A stretch of DNA of 64,000 nucleotides from Ignavibacteriales bacterium (GCA_020635285.1 JACKAB010000005.1:558001-622000); one strand, 5' to 3'. Shown: positions 19,036-26,651, counted from the first letter of the stretch. Numbers and translations are program-made. The notes: generated by a model from the letters alone, not told the origin.

Positions 19036-19525
19036 ATGAAAAAAATAATCTTTTTATTGTTTTCGTCGCTTTGTATAGTTGTAGCAGTTCAACATCTGTA
19101 GAAGAATCTGAAAAATATTTTAGTCCAAATAATTTAGAAAAATTAGAAATTGAAAGTTATAATGAATTTTGGGAAATAAATCAGAGTTCTGATACATTAC
19201 TTGCTCTTTCAACCCATTTTAATTCAGATCCAAGGATTTTGGAATCACTTGGATTTCGTAGTGACAATAAAGGAATCGAAGTGTCAGTATTTACTTCAAA
19301 AGAAGCTGCCATATTATCATTGGAAGAAAGAATAAATAGTGTTTCATGTATTATTAGTGAAGGTGATTCAAAATCATTGGAAGGAAAAAGTAATGGTATT
19401 CAGATTGCATTCCAAATATTGTTTTTATCAATCAATGGAATACTATTATAGAAGTAAGTGAATATAATAATGATTTTGATAATGTTAGTCTTAAATTAAA
19501 AGAAACTGCATTAAAAAATTGCTAA
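19036..19525 (+). CDS. Cassette 13: lipoprotein, paralogue of cassette 7, frameshifted
   Basis: ATGs at 19021, 19030 and 19036; GAGGAA at 19023-19028 fits 19036. After a shift near 19070 the signal ends 'LYSCSSSTSVEESEKYF', a lipobox. The body 'SPNNLEKLEIESYNEFWE...ILESLGFRSDNKGIEVSVFTSKEAA' follows the cassette 7 protein motif by motif (N-x-x-x-L-x-I-E-S; RS-(E/D)-NK-x-I; F-x-SK). A second shift near 19400 leads to 'IVFINQWNTIIEVSEYNNDF', matching the end of cassette 7, with stop at 19523. Function unknown. Confidence 0.65.
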
Positions 19526-19555
19526 TAGTATTGATACAATAAGTGAATAATAACC

Positions 19556-19926
19556 GTATAACCAGCCGCTCAAGCCGAATGCCGTTGTCGGTTTTGGTGA
19601 ACTGGTAAAAAGTAAGTTTAGAGTTTTTGTGTAAAATTGCAGTTACAGTATTGTGAAATAGATGGTTGTATTGAGGTCTAATTTAATCTGGATAGTTGGG
19701 TTTAACATTTAAGTGTGAGCTTGAGTCGCTTTCTAAACTTTAGCTGAGTGGCAGTTAACCAAGAAGTCAGATTTAATTTTTATTTATTGATAAATAGTTT
19801 TTAGAGTTAACCAGCAAACAATGCTTGCCCCTGCAAATTAAGCATAGTTTGCATAAATCTTGGCGGGAGCAGTTTTAGCTCGGGCTTGTTGTTTTAGGCG
19901 TCGGGTTATCGGCAACGCCGTTATAT
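19556..19926 (+). repeat. attC site 14 (long type)
   Basis: 371 bp, like the site at 13773. Starts GTATAAC (partner of TTATAC at 18988) and ends GTTATAT. Inner stem pairs GCAAACAATGCTT with AAGCATAGTTTGC (about 19815-19853). Confidence 0.88.
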
Positions 19927-19981
19927 GGTTTTATTTGTTGTCTGGTTTGAACTGAGCTTTATAGTAATTAAGGAATAATAA

Positions 19982-20813
19982 ATGAAAGATGAAGGTCAAT
20001 CAATTCACGATTTTGATTATGAATTAATCTGCGAATATTTTTCAAGCATAGAAAGACAGGGCCCAGGAAGTCCAGAGGTAACTAAAAAGGCATTGAGTTT
20101 TATTGATAATCTGACAAGTGAATCACAAATTGTTGACATTGGTTGTGGAACAGGTGGTCAGACGATGGCTCTGGCTGAGCATACTTCAGGGCACATTACG
20201 GGAATTGATTTGTTTCCTACTTTTATTGATTTGCTCAATAATAATGCTCGTAAATTAAATGTTCAGAATAGAGTCCGTGGCATTGTCGGTTCTATGGAAG
20301 AACTCTTATTTCAGAGAGAAGAATTAGATTTGATATGGTCTGAAGGTGCAATCTATAATATTGGATTTGAACGAGGAATAAACGAGTGGCATAAGTTTAT
20401 TAAACAAGGTGGTTATTTGGCAGTTTCGAAGCATCCTGGTTTACAGAAGAGCGACCAACTGAAATAGAGAATTTTGGCAAAATGCTTATCCTGAAATAGA
20501 TACAATTTCTAATAAAGTAAGCCAAATACAAAAAGCCGGGTATATTCCAATTGCAACTTTTGTATTGCCTGAAGATTGTTGGATAGAACATTTCTATGAA
20601 CCACAAGTTTCTGCACAAGAACGATTTTTGAAAAAATATGCTGGTAATAAGACTGCGGAAAAGTTTATAGAAAATGAAAGGTATGAAGCTAAATTGTATG
20701 AAAAATATAAAGAGTTTTACGGTTATGTTTTCTATATCGGTAAAAGATATAAACCATATAACAAGCAAATCAACCCGACCGCGAGATCAAGTGGGTTTTG
20801 TGCTGTTCTATAG
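19982..20813 (+). CDS. Cassette 14: SAM-dependent methyltransferase, frameshifted
   Basis: Class I methyltransferase. Motif I is 'IVDIGCGTGGQTMALAEH' near residues 52-69, followed by 'ITGIDLFPTFIDLL' (motif II acidic residue) and 'LDLIWSEGAIYNIGF'. A shift near 20428 joins frame 19982-20467 to the second half 'NFWQNAYPEIDTISNKVSQI', 'FVLPEDCWIEHFYEP' and 'FLKKYAGNKTAEKFI'. This two-part architecture is a well-known soluble methyltransferase family found in many bacteria. The second frame has no stop before attC 15 and ends at 20813, so the last ~17 residues are encoded by the recombination site. Substrate unknown. Confidence 0.75.
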
Positions 20814-20972
20814 TTTATAGTTTTATGATAGTATGCTTTTAACATTGTATTAAATAAATAATTAGTTCCACACCGCTTGTCAGAAATTTAAGCGGTGCTA
20901 CAAATTCTCGGCATTTGTGCTCAACCGGCGCTGTAGTTCTGGGCGGACGGCTTATCGGCAACGCCGTTATAC
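20756..20972 (+). repeat. attC site 15 (chimeric arms)
   Basis: 217 bp. Starts ATATAAC (partner of TTATAT at 19921; the match extends to 11 bases) and ends GTTATAC. Left arm GCAAATCAACCCG is of the 6448 sub-type, right arm CGGCTTATCGGC of the main sub-type, so pairing is imperfect. Overlaps the end of the methyltransferase frame. Confidence 0.82.
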
Positions 20973-21014
20973 CACCAAAAGTGGAATTTAGGATTTGATT
21001 AAAAGTGCATAATA

Positions 21015-21034
21015 TTGTACATTAAAGCGTACAA
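21015..21034 (+). promoter_or_regulatory. Candidate operator of cassette 15 toxin-antitoxin
   Basis: Inverted repeat TTGTAC-N8-GTACAA, 20 bp upstream of the antitoxin start. Antitoxins of the Phd/YefM type bind palindromes in their own promoters, so this is the likely autoregulatory site. A TATAAT-like TAATAT lies just before it. Confidence 0.5.
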
Positions 21035-21053
21035 AATAAATTTGGAGTAAGTT

Positions 21054-21329
21054 ATGCACAAAATACAATTAGATCAAGATATTCAGCCTCTTTCTAAATT
21101 CCGTTCAAAAGTATCATTTTATTTTGACCAAGTTAGGAAAACAAAGAGACCGTTAATTATAACTCAAAATGGTAAAAGTTCGGCAATTCTATTAGATGTT
21201 TCTGAATACCAGCAAATGATTGACAAAATTGAAGTATTAGAAGATATAAAATTAGCTGAGTCACAATTAAGTCAAGGCATGGCAATTGCACATAAAGATG
21301 TCAGAAAGAAATTTGCTAAGAGATCATAA
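21054..21329 (+). CDS. Cassette 15: Phd/YefM-family antitoxin
   Basis: Intact, 91 residues. 'IQPLSKFRSKVSFYFDQVRK' followed by 'PLIITQNGKSSAILLDVSEYQQM' is the standard Phd/YefM DNA-binding and dimer domain. The C-terminal tail should wrap the toxin. Ribosome site TTTGGAG 12 bases before the ATG. The toxin gene starts 2 bp after its stop, so the pair is one transcription unit with its own promoter inside the cassette. Confidence 0.88.
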   Translation: MHKIQLDQDIQPLSKFRSKVSFYFDQVRKTKRPLIITQNGKSSAILLDVSEYQQMIDKIEVLEDIKLAESQLSQGMAIAHKDVRKKFAKRS

Positions 21330-21331
21330 TT

Positions 21332-21625
21332 ATGAAAATATATTGGTCTCCACTAGCTGTTGAAAGATTAGAAGAAATTTATGAATATATCTCAAATGAT
21401 AATGTCTCTGCTGCTCAAAACTTAATTGAGAATATATTTGATAAAGTTGAATCATTGGCAGATAATTCAGAAAGAGGAAGAATAGTTCCAGAATCAAATA
21501 GAGAAGATGTTCGTGAATTATTTGAAGGTGAGTATAGAATAATATACAAATTGGAATCGAAGAAACTATTTGTTCTTACGATTAGAAATTTCAAACAATT
21601 ATTGCCAGAAGAAGATTTAGAGTAA
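21332..21625 (+). CDS. Cassette 15: RelE/ParE-family toxin
   Basis: Intact, 97 residues. 'KIYWSPLAVERLEEIYEYIS' at the start and 'RGRIVPESNREDVRELFEGEYRIIYKLE' style centre with 'VLTIRNFKQLLP' end are typical for ParE/RelE toxins (conserved W-S-P, R-E/L, Y-R-I-I-Y). Whether it cuts ribosome-bound mRNA or poisons gyrase cannot be told. Such pairs are known to stabilise large cassette arrays. Confidence 0.88.
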   Translation: MKIYWSPLAVERLEEIYEYISNDNVSAAQNLIENIFDKVESLADNSERGRIVPESNREDVRELFEGEYRIIYKLESKKLFVLTIRNFKQLLPEEDLE

Positions 21626-21638
21626 AAAAAAAAAGGTG

Positions 21639-21894
21639 GTATATCCAGCTGCTCAACCCGAACGCCGATGTTCGTGGGCAGTAGTTTGTAAAAAGTAAGT
21701 AAGAAGTTTTTAATATAAATTGTGTTTAAGTAATTAGTAAAGCGTTCTCGATTTATCGGGCCGGGCATAACAAAGTGACCAGCAAATCGTTGTTACTGAA
21801 TAAAGTTAACAACATTTGCATAAAAATTGGGTTTATCAGTTTGACCTAATCATTGTTGCTTTTGGGCATCGGCTTATCGGCAACGCCGTTATAT
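21639..21894 (+). repeat. attC site 16
   Basis: 256 bp. Starts GTATATC, one base off the expected GTATAAC, and ends GTTATAT. GGTGGTATA ahead of it pairs with the cassette start TTATACCACC (20967). Inner stem: GCAAATCGTTGTTA with TTAACAACATTTGC around 21782-21820. Confidence 0.82.
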
Positions 21895-21906
21895 GGCTGG
21901 AAAATA

Positions 21907-22215
21907 TTAGAGAATGGATTTATAGTTTCGTGCACTGTGTAAAATTCTATGAATCACTATTGTTCTTTCATCTATAGTGTAGAAAATAATATAATTTTGA
22001 ATAATTATATATCTGTATCCAAGATTACGAATTTCTTCATCACGGGGAATTCTTCCTAATTTTGGATTTTCAGAAAGTAATTCTAAGTTCTTTTCAATTT
22101 TGTCAGCAAGTTTACTTGCAGCATTGGGATTGTCAGCGGCAATGTAGGAAATTATTTCAGTGAAATCTTCTTCTGCTATTTTAAGTAGTCGAATTTGAAA
22201 CTTAGATTTAGCCAT
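21907..22215 (-). CDS. Cassette 16: RelE/ParE-family toxin, reverse orientation
   Basis: Intact, 102 residues, transcribed against the array. 'QIRLLKIAEEDFTEIISYIA' and 'PKLGRIPRDEEIRNLGYRYI' with 'IIFYTIDERTIVIHRILHSARN' are classical ParE/RelE motifs (final I-x-R-I-L-H-x-x-R). The start overlaps the antitoxin by 8 bases. This second pair is only distantly similar to the one at 21054-21625. Confidence 0.88.
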   Translation of the reverse strand: MAKSKFQIRLLKIAEEDFTEIISYIAADNPNAASKLADKIEKNLELLSENPKLGRIPRDEEIRNLGYRYIIIQNYIIFYTIDERTIVIHRILHSARNYKSIL

Positions 22216-22474
22216 TTATGGTTTTCCTAATATTCGTCATAACTTGATTCAATGTTCTGCCTTTATCACCTTCAGCTTTTTGATTTTGGGCAACTGAAAG
22301 CTTTGAAAGTAAATCAAGTTTTAATTGGAGATTGGAGTAATGGTTCATTGACATTACAACCATATCGCCTTCCCCATTTTTCGTAATAAAAATAGGTTCG
22401 TTGACATTATGTGCTAATTCTGATATTTCATTAGATTTATTTCTAAGATCTGATATTGGTTTAATAATTGGCAT
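22208..22474 (-). CDS. Cassette 16: Phd/YefM-family antitoxin, reverse orientation
   Basis: Start at 22474 is chosen because AAAAGGAG sits just ahead of it; an in-frame ATG at 22498 would add eight residues. 'PIIKPISDLRNKSNEISELA' and 'EPIFITKNGEGDMVVMSMNHY' are standard Phd/YefM motifs; 88 residues. Pair is expressed from its own promoter between 22499 and 22600. Confidence 0.88.
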   Translation of the reverse strand: MPIIKPISDLRNKSNEISELAHNVNEPIFITKNGEGDMVVMSMNHYSNLQLKLDLLSKLSVAQNQKAEGDKGRTLNQVMTNIRKTING

Positions 22475-22504
22475 TTTTACTCCTTTTGTATATATCAATA
22501 ATAT

Positions 22505-22566
22505 ATCATAATTATGATAATGTCAATATCATATAAATACCAATATCTTTTATAATTATGATAATG
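22505..22566 (-). promoter_or_regulatory. Candidate operator pair of cassette 16 toxin-antitoxin
   Basis: The 15-mer ATAATTATGATAATG occurs at 22508-22522 and again at 22552-22566, 44 bp apart (about four helical turns). The first copy is inside the perfect palindrome ATCATAATTATGAT (22505-22518). Placement 31 to 92 bp before the antitoxin start suits autorepression. Confidence 0.55.
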
Positions 22567-22628
22567 CATTATATTCAAATTTAAAATTTTAAGAATTAAT
22601 TTTTGTCATTATCTTTTGAATAAGTCCT

Positions 22629-23061
22629 TTATGGGGCACTCAAGCCGAATGCCGTTTTTATTTGAGTGGAATTTGTAAAAAGTAAATTTTAAGTTTTATA
22701 TAAAGTTTGCATTTCAGTGAAGTGAAATTGATGGTTTAATTGAATACTTTTTTTTGCTCGATCTGAAATAGGTTTTGTGTCGGAAAAGAATTTTGCTTTG
22801 TGAAAAATTGAGAATTTAGTAATCACAAATATATAAGTGTGAATTTTTTACTTTTATAAAAAAATAGAATTTTAGTTTAGTACAAATTCAAAATTTCGTT
22901 ATTAAAGATTTAATTTAGTTTTTGTTGAAGAATAGTTTTTTAAGTAATGTAGCAAACACAATTGCAATTCAAAATAATTGCGTTTGCATAAATTTTAAGT
23001 TGACCGATATAGTTTTGGTGTAGTAATTTTGGGCATCGGCTTATCAGCAACGCCGTTATAT
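22629..23061 (+). repeat. attC site 17 (long type, left box lost)
   Basis: About 433 bp. The right end is intact (GCTTATCAGCAACGCC then GTTATAT), but the left end reads TTATGGGGCACTCAAGCCG, with no RYYYAAC box and no match to the cassette start TTATAT at 21889. Inner stem GCAAACACAATTGC / GCAATTATTTTG...GCGTTTGC type around 22953-22989. Confidence 0.75.
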
Positions 23062-23088
23062 GCATGGAAAAATTTAAGGAAAATGTAG

Positions 23089-23705
23089 TTGAATCCAATA
23101 TACAGAATAATTGAGATTCTCATCTTAATAGTTTTACCAATACTAGTTTTATTTCTCAGAAGCACTTGGTCAAAGAAAGAAATTTATCTCAACGTAAGTA
23201 TATTGCCACTAATCTGGTATTTATTTTATGCCCCGATTCATGAATTAGGACATGTGTTAGGTTGTTTTATTGTGGGTGTCGAAATATCAGATTTTCAATT
23301 ATTTTCACATTTTTGGGAAGGAAGTTATGGTTTTACATTTGTCAATATTAAAGGTGGGTATAGTGAAAATATGAGCTCTTTTATAATTCTCATTTCACCT
23401 TATTTACTTGATCAAATTTCAATTATTTTAGGTTTTTATTTTTAGTAAAATTTAAAATTAATAATTCATTTCCATTTTTTGGATTAACTTTCCTAATTCT
23501 TAGTGTGCTAATTCCACTATACGATTTGGTGGATAATTATATTGGTTATTATCTAAATCATTCAGATTTCGTATTGGCAAGTCAAATTGTTGGCCATTCA
23601 ATCATATTTATTTTTGTGATTGCTTCAATAATAACTGGCATATTATTTATTATAGTATTACTTAAAAAGTATAAACAATATCCAAATAATCTAATTGAAA
23701 AATAA
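23089..23705 (+). CDS. Cassette 17: membrane protein with HELGH motif, frameshifted
   Basis: TTG start at 23089 after AAGGAAAA. Frames 23089-23445 and about 23440-23705 join at about 23444 to give ~205 residues with several membrane segments: 'IIEILILIVLPILVLFL', 'LIWYLFYAPIHELGHVLGC', 'FIILISPYLLDQISIILGF', 'LTFLILSVLIPLYDLV' and 'IIFIFVIASIITGILFIIV'. HELGH inside a membrane segment is the zinc motif of M50-like intramembrane proteases, and an Asp in a later segment (IPLYDLVD) could be the third ligand. Only suggestive; it could be a catalytically idle relative. The next cassette is a near copy. Confidence 0.65.
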
Positions 23706-23723
23706 TTTTTTAAATACTTTTGC

Positions 23724-24153
23724 ATATAACCAGCCGCTCAAGCCGAATGCCGTTATTATTTGAGTGAATTTGTAAAAAGTAAAGTTTTAAGTTTTATATA
23801 AAGTTTGCATTTCAGTAGTGAAATTGATGGTTTAATTGAATACTTTTTTTGCTTAATCTGAAATAGGTTTTGTGTCGGAAAGAGAATTTGCTTTGTGAAA
23901 AATTGAGAATTTAGTAATCACAAAAGTAAGTGTGAATTTTTACTTTTTATAAAAAAAAATAGAAGATTTAGTTTAGTACAAATTCAAAATTTCGTTATTA
24001 AAGATTTTTTAGTTTTTGTTGAAGAATAGTTTTTTAAGTAATGTAGCAAACACAATTGCAATCAAAATAATTGCGTTTGCATAAATTTTAAGTTGGTGAT
24101 TTAGTTTTGGTGTAGTAATTTTGGCGGGCGGCTTATCGGCAACGCCGTTATAT
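23724..24153 (+). repeat. attC site 18 (long type)
   Basis: 430 bp. Starts ATATAAC within GCATATAAC, which mirrors the cassette start TTATATGC (23056); ends GTTATAT. Inner stem GCAAACACAATTGC with GCGTTTGC near 24045-24080. Most of it repeats the site at 22629 with scattered base gains and losses. Confidence 0.88.
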
Positions 24154-24180
24154 GCATAAGAAAATTTAAGGAAAATGTAG

Positions 24181-24784
24181 TTGAATCCAATCTACAGAAT
24201 AATTGAGATTCTCATCTTAATATTTTTACCAATACTAGTTTTATTTCTCAGAAGCACTTGGTCAAAGAAAGAAATTTATCTCAACGTAAGTATATTGCCA
24301 CTAATCAAGTATTTATTTTATGCCCCGATTCATGAATTAGGACATGTGTTAGGTTGTTTTATTGTGGGTGTCGAAATATCAGATTTTCAATTATTTTCAC
24401 ATTTTTGGGAAGGAAGTTATGGTTTTACATTTGTCAATATTAAAGGTGGGTATAGAAAAAATATTGTTGCTTTTATAATTTCATTTCACCTTATTTACTT
24501 GATCTGATTTCAATTATTTTAGGTTTTTATTTTTTGGTAAAATTTAAAATTAATAATTCATTTCTGTTTGGATTAACTTTCCTAATTCTTAGTGTCCGTC
24601 CACTATACGATTTGGTGGATAATTATAGTTATTATCTAAATCATTCAGATTTCGTATTGGCAAGTCAAATTGTTGGCCATTCAATCATATTTATTTTGTG
24701 ATTGCTTCAATAATAACTGGCATATTATTTATTATAGTATTACAAAAGTATAAACAATATCCAAATAATCTAATTGAAAAATAA
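24181..24784 (+). pseudogene. Cassette 18: near-duplicate of the HELGH membrane protein, decayed
   Basis: The first ~95 residues match cassette 17 except for a few changes (for example LIWYLF to LIKYLF), including HELGH. After 24470 several insertions and deletions break the frame, and small blocks are missing compared with the first copy (around 24560, 24598, 24628, 24745). The nucleotide similarity continues to the shared ending 'YPNNLIEK'. Together with the similar attC sites this is a tandem cassette duplication. Confidence 0.75.
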
Positions 24785-24799
24785 TTTTAAATACTTTGC

Positions 24800-25167
24800 A
24801 TATAACCAGCCGCTCAAGCCGAATGCCGTTATCGGTTTTGGGAATTTAATAAAGTAATATTGAAGTTTTGTGTAGAAATGCGAATTTTTAAGTATTGTGA
24901 AGTCGAAGAAATAATTGATTACTAATTTATCTGCCGAAGTGGATAAAAAGTACTCAAACTTTTTAGTCGCTTTCTAAACATAAAGTAAAGTGGCAGTTAA
25001 ATTTGAGAAGTTTTATTTAATTTAGTTTTTATGGACAAATTGTTTTTTAAGTAATGTAGCAAACACAATTGCAATGTAAAATAATTGCGTTTGCATAAAT
25101 TTTAAGTTGACCGTCTAAGTTTTGGTGTAGTAATTTTGGGTATCGGCTTATCGGCAAAGCTCTATAT
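24800..25167 (+). repeat. attC site 19 (right end degenerate)
   Basis: About 368 bp. Starts ATATAAC inside GCATATAAC (partner of TTATATGC at 24148). The right end reads GGCAAAGCTCTATATTTG where GGCAACGCCGTTATAT is expected, so the cleavage core is lost. Inner stem GCAAACACAATTGC / GCGTTTGC as in the two previous sites. Confidence 0.8.
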
Positions 25168-25226
25168 TTGTAAAATTGTTTGAGCAAAAATAGTTATTTA
25201 TTTATTTTTGTTTTTGGGAAAGAAGA

Positions 25227-25718
25227 ATGAAAAACTTGAAAATTATTTCCTTATCCTTTGTATTATTCATAATGTTTTCGTCATGTAAAGATTCATCTGT
25301 TGAACCAGCTCAACAGTTTATTCAAATTTATTTCAAGTATTATCATAAAAATGAACTCAATACATTTGACCAAACTTATCAAAAAGATTTGGTACTTGAT
25401 GGAACAATTAAAGTAAAATTTTGGCTGACAACTGAGGAGCAGAATAAAATACTCAATAAAGCTAATGAAATAGACTTTTTTTCTTTTCCAGAAATTTTCC
25501 CCAGTGATACTGGTATTATAATATTTCCAAACCCGGGTGATCAGGTTCTTAGAATTAAAACCGATAACGAAGATCATCAAACTCAGTGGACAATATTAAT
25601 TGATATGAATGATGATAGAGCTATAAAATTAATTGAATTAAATGATTTAATAATATCATTAATCGAATTAAAGCCTGAATATAAAAAATTACCACCGGCA
25701 AAAGGTGGTTATGTTTAA
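25227..25718 (+). CDS. Cassette 19: lipoprotein of unknown function
   Basis: Intact, 163 residues. 'IISLSFVLFIMFSSCKDSSV' is a lipoprotein signal with lipobox Cys near residue 20. The rest includes 'KVKFWLTTEEQNKILNKANE' and 'LRIKTDNEDHQTQWTILIDM', a mixed alpha/beta pattern without a recognised domain. Reading frame and signal are clean, unlike most neighbours. Confidence 0.75.
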   Translation: MKNLKIISLSFVLFIMFSSCKDSSVEPAQQFIQIYFKYYHKNELNTFDQTYQKDLVLDGTIKVKFWLTTEEQNKILNKANEIDFFSFPEIFPSDTGIIIFPNPGDQVLRIKTDNEDHQTQWTILIDMNDDRAIKLIELNDLIISLIELKPEYKKLPPAKGGYV

Positions 25719-25734
25719 ATATTTTAAAATGCAA

Positions 25735-25841
25735 ATATTACAAGCGCCTCAAGGCGATCGCATTGCTCAGTTTGACACAAAGTCCGCCCAACAAGAGGGC
25801 GGGTAAATTTAGAGGACGGCTTATCGGCAACGCAATTATAC
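25735..25841 (+). repeat. attC site 20 (short, degenerate)
   Basis: 107 bp, half the usual length. Starts ATATTAC within CAAATATTAC, which mirrors the cassette start TATATTTG (25162); left arm GCGCCTCAAGGCG; right end CGGCTTATCGGCAACGCA then ATTATAC, with A instead of G at the cleavage base. A GTTATGC follows at 25842-25848 and may be an alternative core. Confidence 0.7.
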
Positions 25842-25895
25842 GTTATGCTAAAATTTCTGAAAATATAAAAATATAAATAGTTTGTGGGATTAAAT

Positions 25896-26147
25896 ATGGA
25901 ACAAAAAAAAATAGCAGAATTAACAGACGAAGAATTATTACAAGAAGCAAAAAAAATGAAATCATCCGCCATGATTAATGCTGTGTTAATTGGTTTTTTG
26001 ATTGGAATTTTAATTTTCAGCATTGTTAAAAGCGGTATAGGATTTTTTACACTAATACCTTTGTTTTTAGTATATAAATTTATCAATAAGTCAAAATATG
26101 ATGAGAAAGAATTAAAAAATGTACTAAAAGAGCGAAATTTGAAATAG
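25896..26147 (+). CDS. Cassette 20: small two-helix membrane protein
   Basis: Intact, 83 residues from ATG 25896 (an ATG-less extension to 25884 is less likely). A charged, helical N-terminus 'KKIAELTDEELLQEAKKMKS' is followed by two membrane helices 'AVLIGFLIGILIFSIV' and 'IGFFTLIPLFLVYKFI', then a charged tail. Related-looking small proteins are common in Bacteroidota. Function unknown. Confidence 0.65.
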   Translation: MEQKKIAELTDEELLQEAKKMKSSAMINAVLIGFLIGILIFSIVKSGIGFFTLIPLFLVYKFINKSKYDEKELKNVLKERNLK

Positions 26148-26172
26148 AAATATCGTGGAAATTCAAAATTGC

Positions 26173-26240
26173 TTATGACCAGCAGATTAAGCCGAACCTG
26201 CGTGCAGTAGGCATCTGCCGTTGTCTTTGGCGGATATTGG
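26173..26240 (+). repeat. Left half of a decayed attC (end of array)
   Basis: TTATGACCAGCAGATTAAGCCGAA resembles the left arm of the other sites, and GCCGTTGTCTTTGGCGG that follows is the same inner sequence as in several main-type attC sites. No right arm with GGCAACGCC is found downstream, so the array appears to end in a truncated site. Confidence 0.55.
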
Positions 26241-26651
26241 TAAATATTTATTTTATCATAAATAGTTCAGTAAAGGGTGACAGCAACTGTAATTGTAAAT
26301 AAAAATGACAATAGTTTTTAAAGACTGCGGTGGAAACTATTTAACTTAATTTGTAGTATTTGAGTAATAACAAAAAATAACGATGGCTTGGCTTAGATTC
26401 TGTTTAAATATTATATATAATATTAAAGGAATTGCCGAGAAAGATTATAGTGCAAAGGTAGAAGATGTTAATGTTGAAGATATTGTTGAACTGGAATATG
26501 TATTAATTGATTTGTCTTAGATATAAGAGAGAAGGACATTAGATTTAGTTGGGATCCTCAAGTTATTACAAAGAGCTTTTGAACAGTCACTTATGACTAC
26601 CAGCATTAGAGCAGATCAGCAATAATATTATCAATTGAATTGGAGTTAATC
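26241..26651. other. Spacer between integron and pectin locus
   Basis: About 410 bp. It contains one small open frame, ATG 26383 to stop 26520 (45 residues, '...NVEDIVELEYVLIDLS'), without a convincing ribosome site, which may be a fragment of a lost gene. Otherwise I see nothing apart from AT-rich sequence that should carry the promoter of the 26652 gene. Confidence 0.4.

Larger units (their letters stand above)
2711..26240 (+). mobile_element. Chromosomal integron: disrupted intI plus ~20 gene cassettes
   Basis: The element consists of an integron-type tyrosine recombinase gene (2711-4236, interrupted), an IS91-type transposase, and about 20 cassettes separated by attC sites. The attC sites start with boxes such as GTATAAC, ATATAAC, GCCTAAC or AGCTAAC and end with GGCAACGCC followed by GTTATAC, GTTATAT, GTTAGGC or GTTAGCT. 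They are palindromic with one extra base in one arm, the known hallmark of attC. All attC sites have the same orientation, and the array is at the 3' end of intI, with intI reading towards it. This is the opposite of the classical layout and is known from Treponema denticola and some other lineages. The first attC core (5866-5872) and the last two sites are degenerate. Confidence 0.9.

Noticed and set aside
6448..26240. Regular repeats that could be taken for a CRISPR array or dispersed REP elements
   Set aside because: Repeats are 200-400 bp, palindromic, and separated by whole genes; ends match integron core boxes and pair with cassette starts.
26383..26520. 45-residue open frame after the array
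   Set aside because: No ribosome site, no recognisable domain; kept only as a note in the spacer entry.
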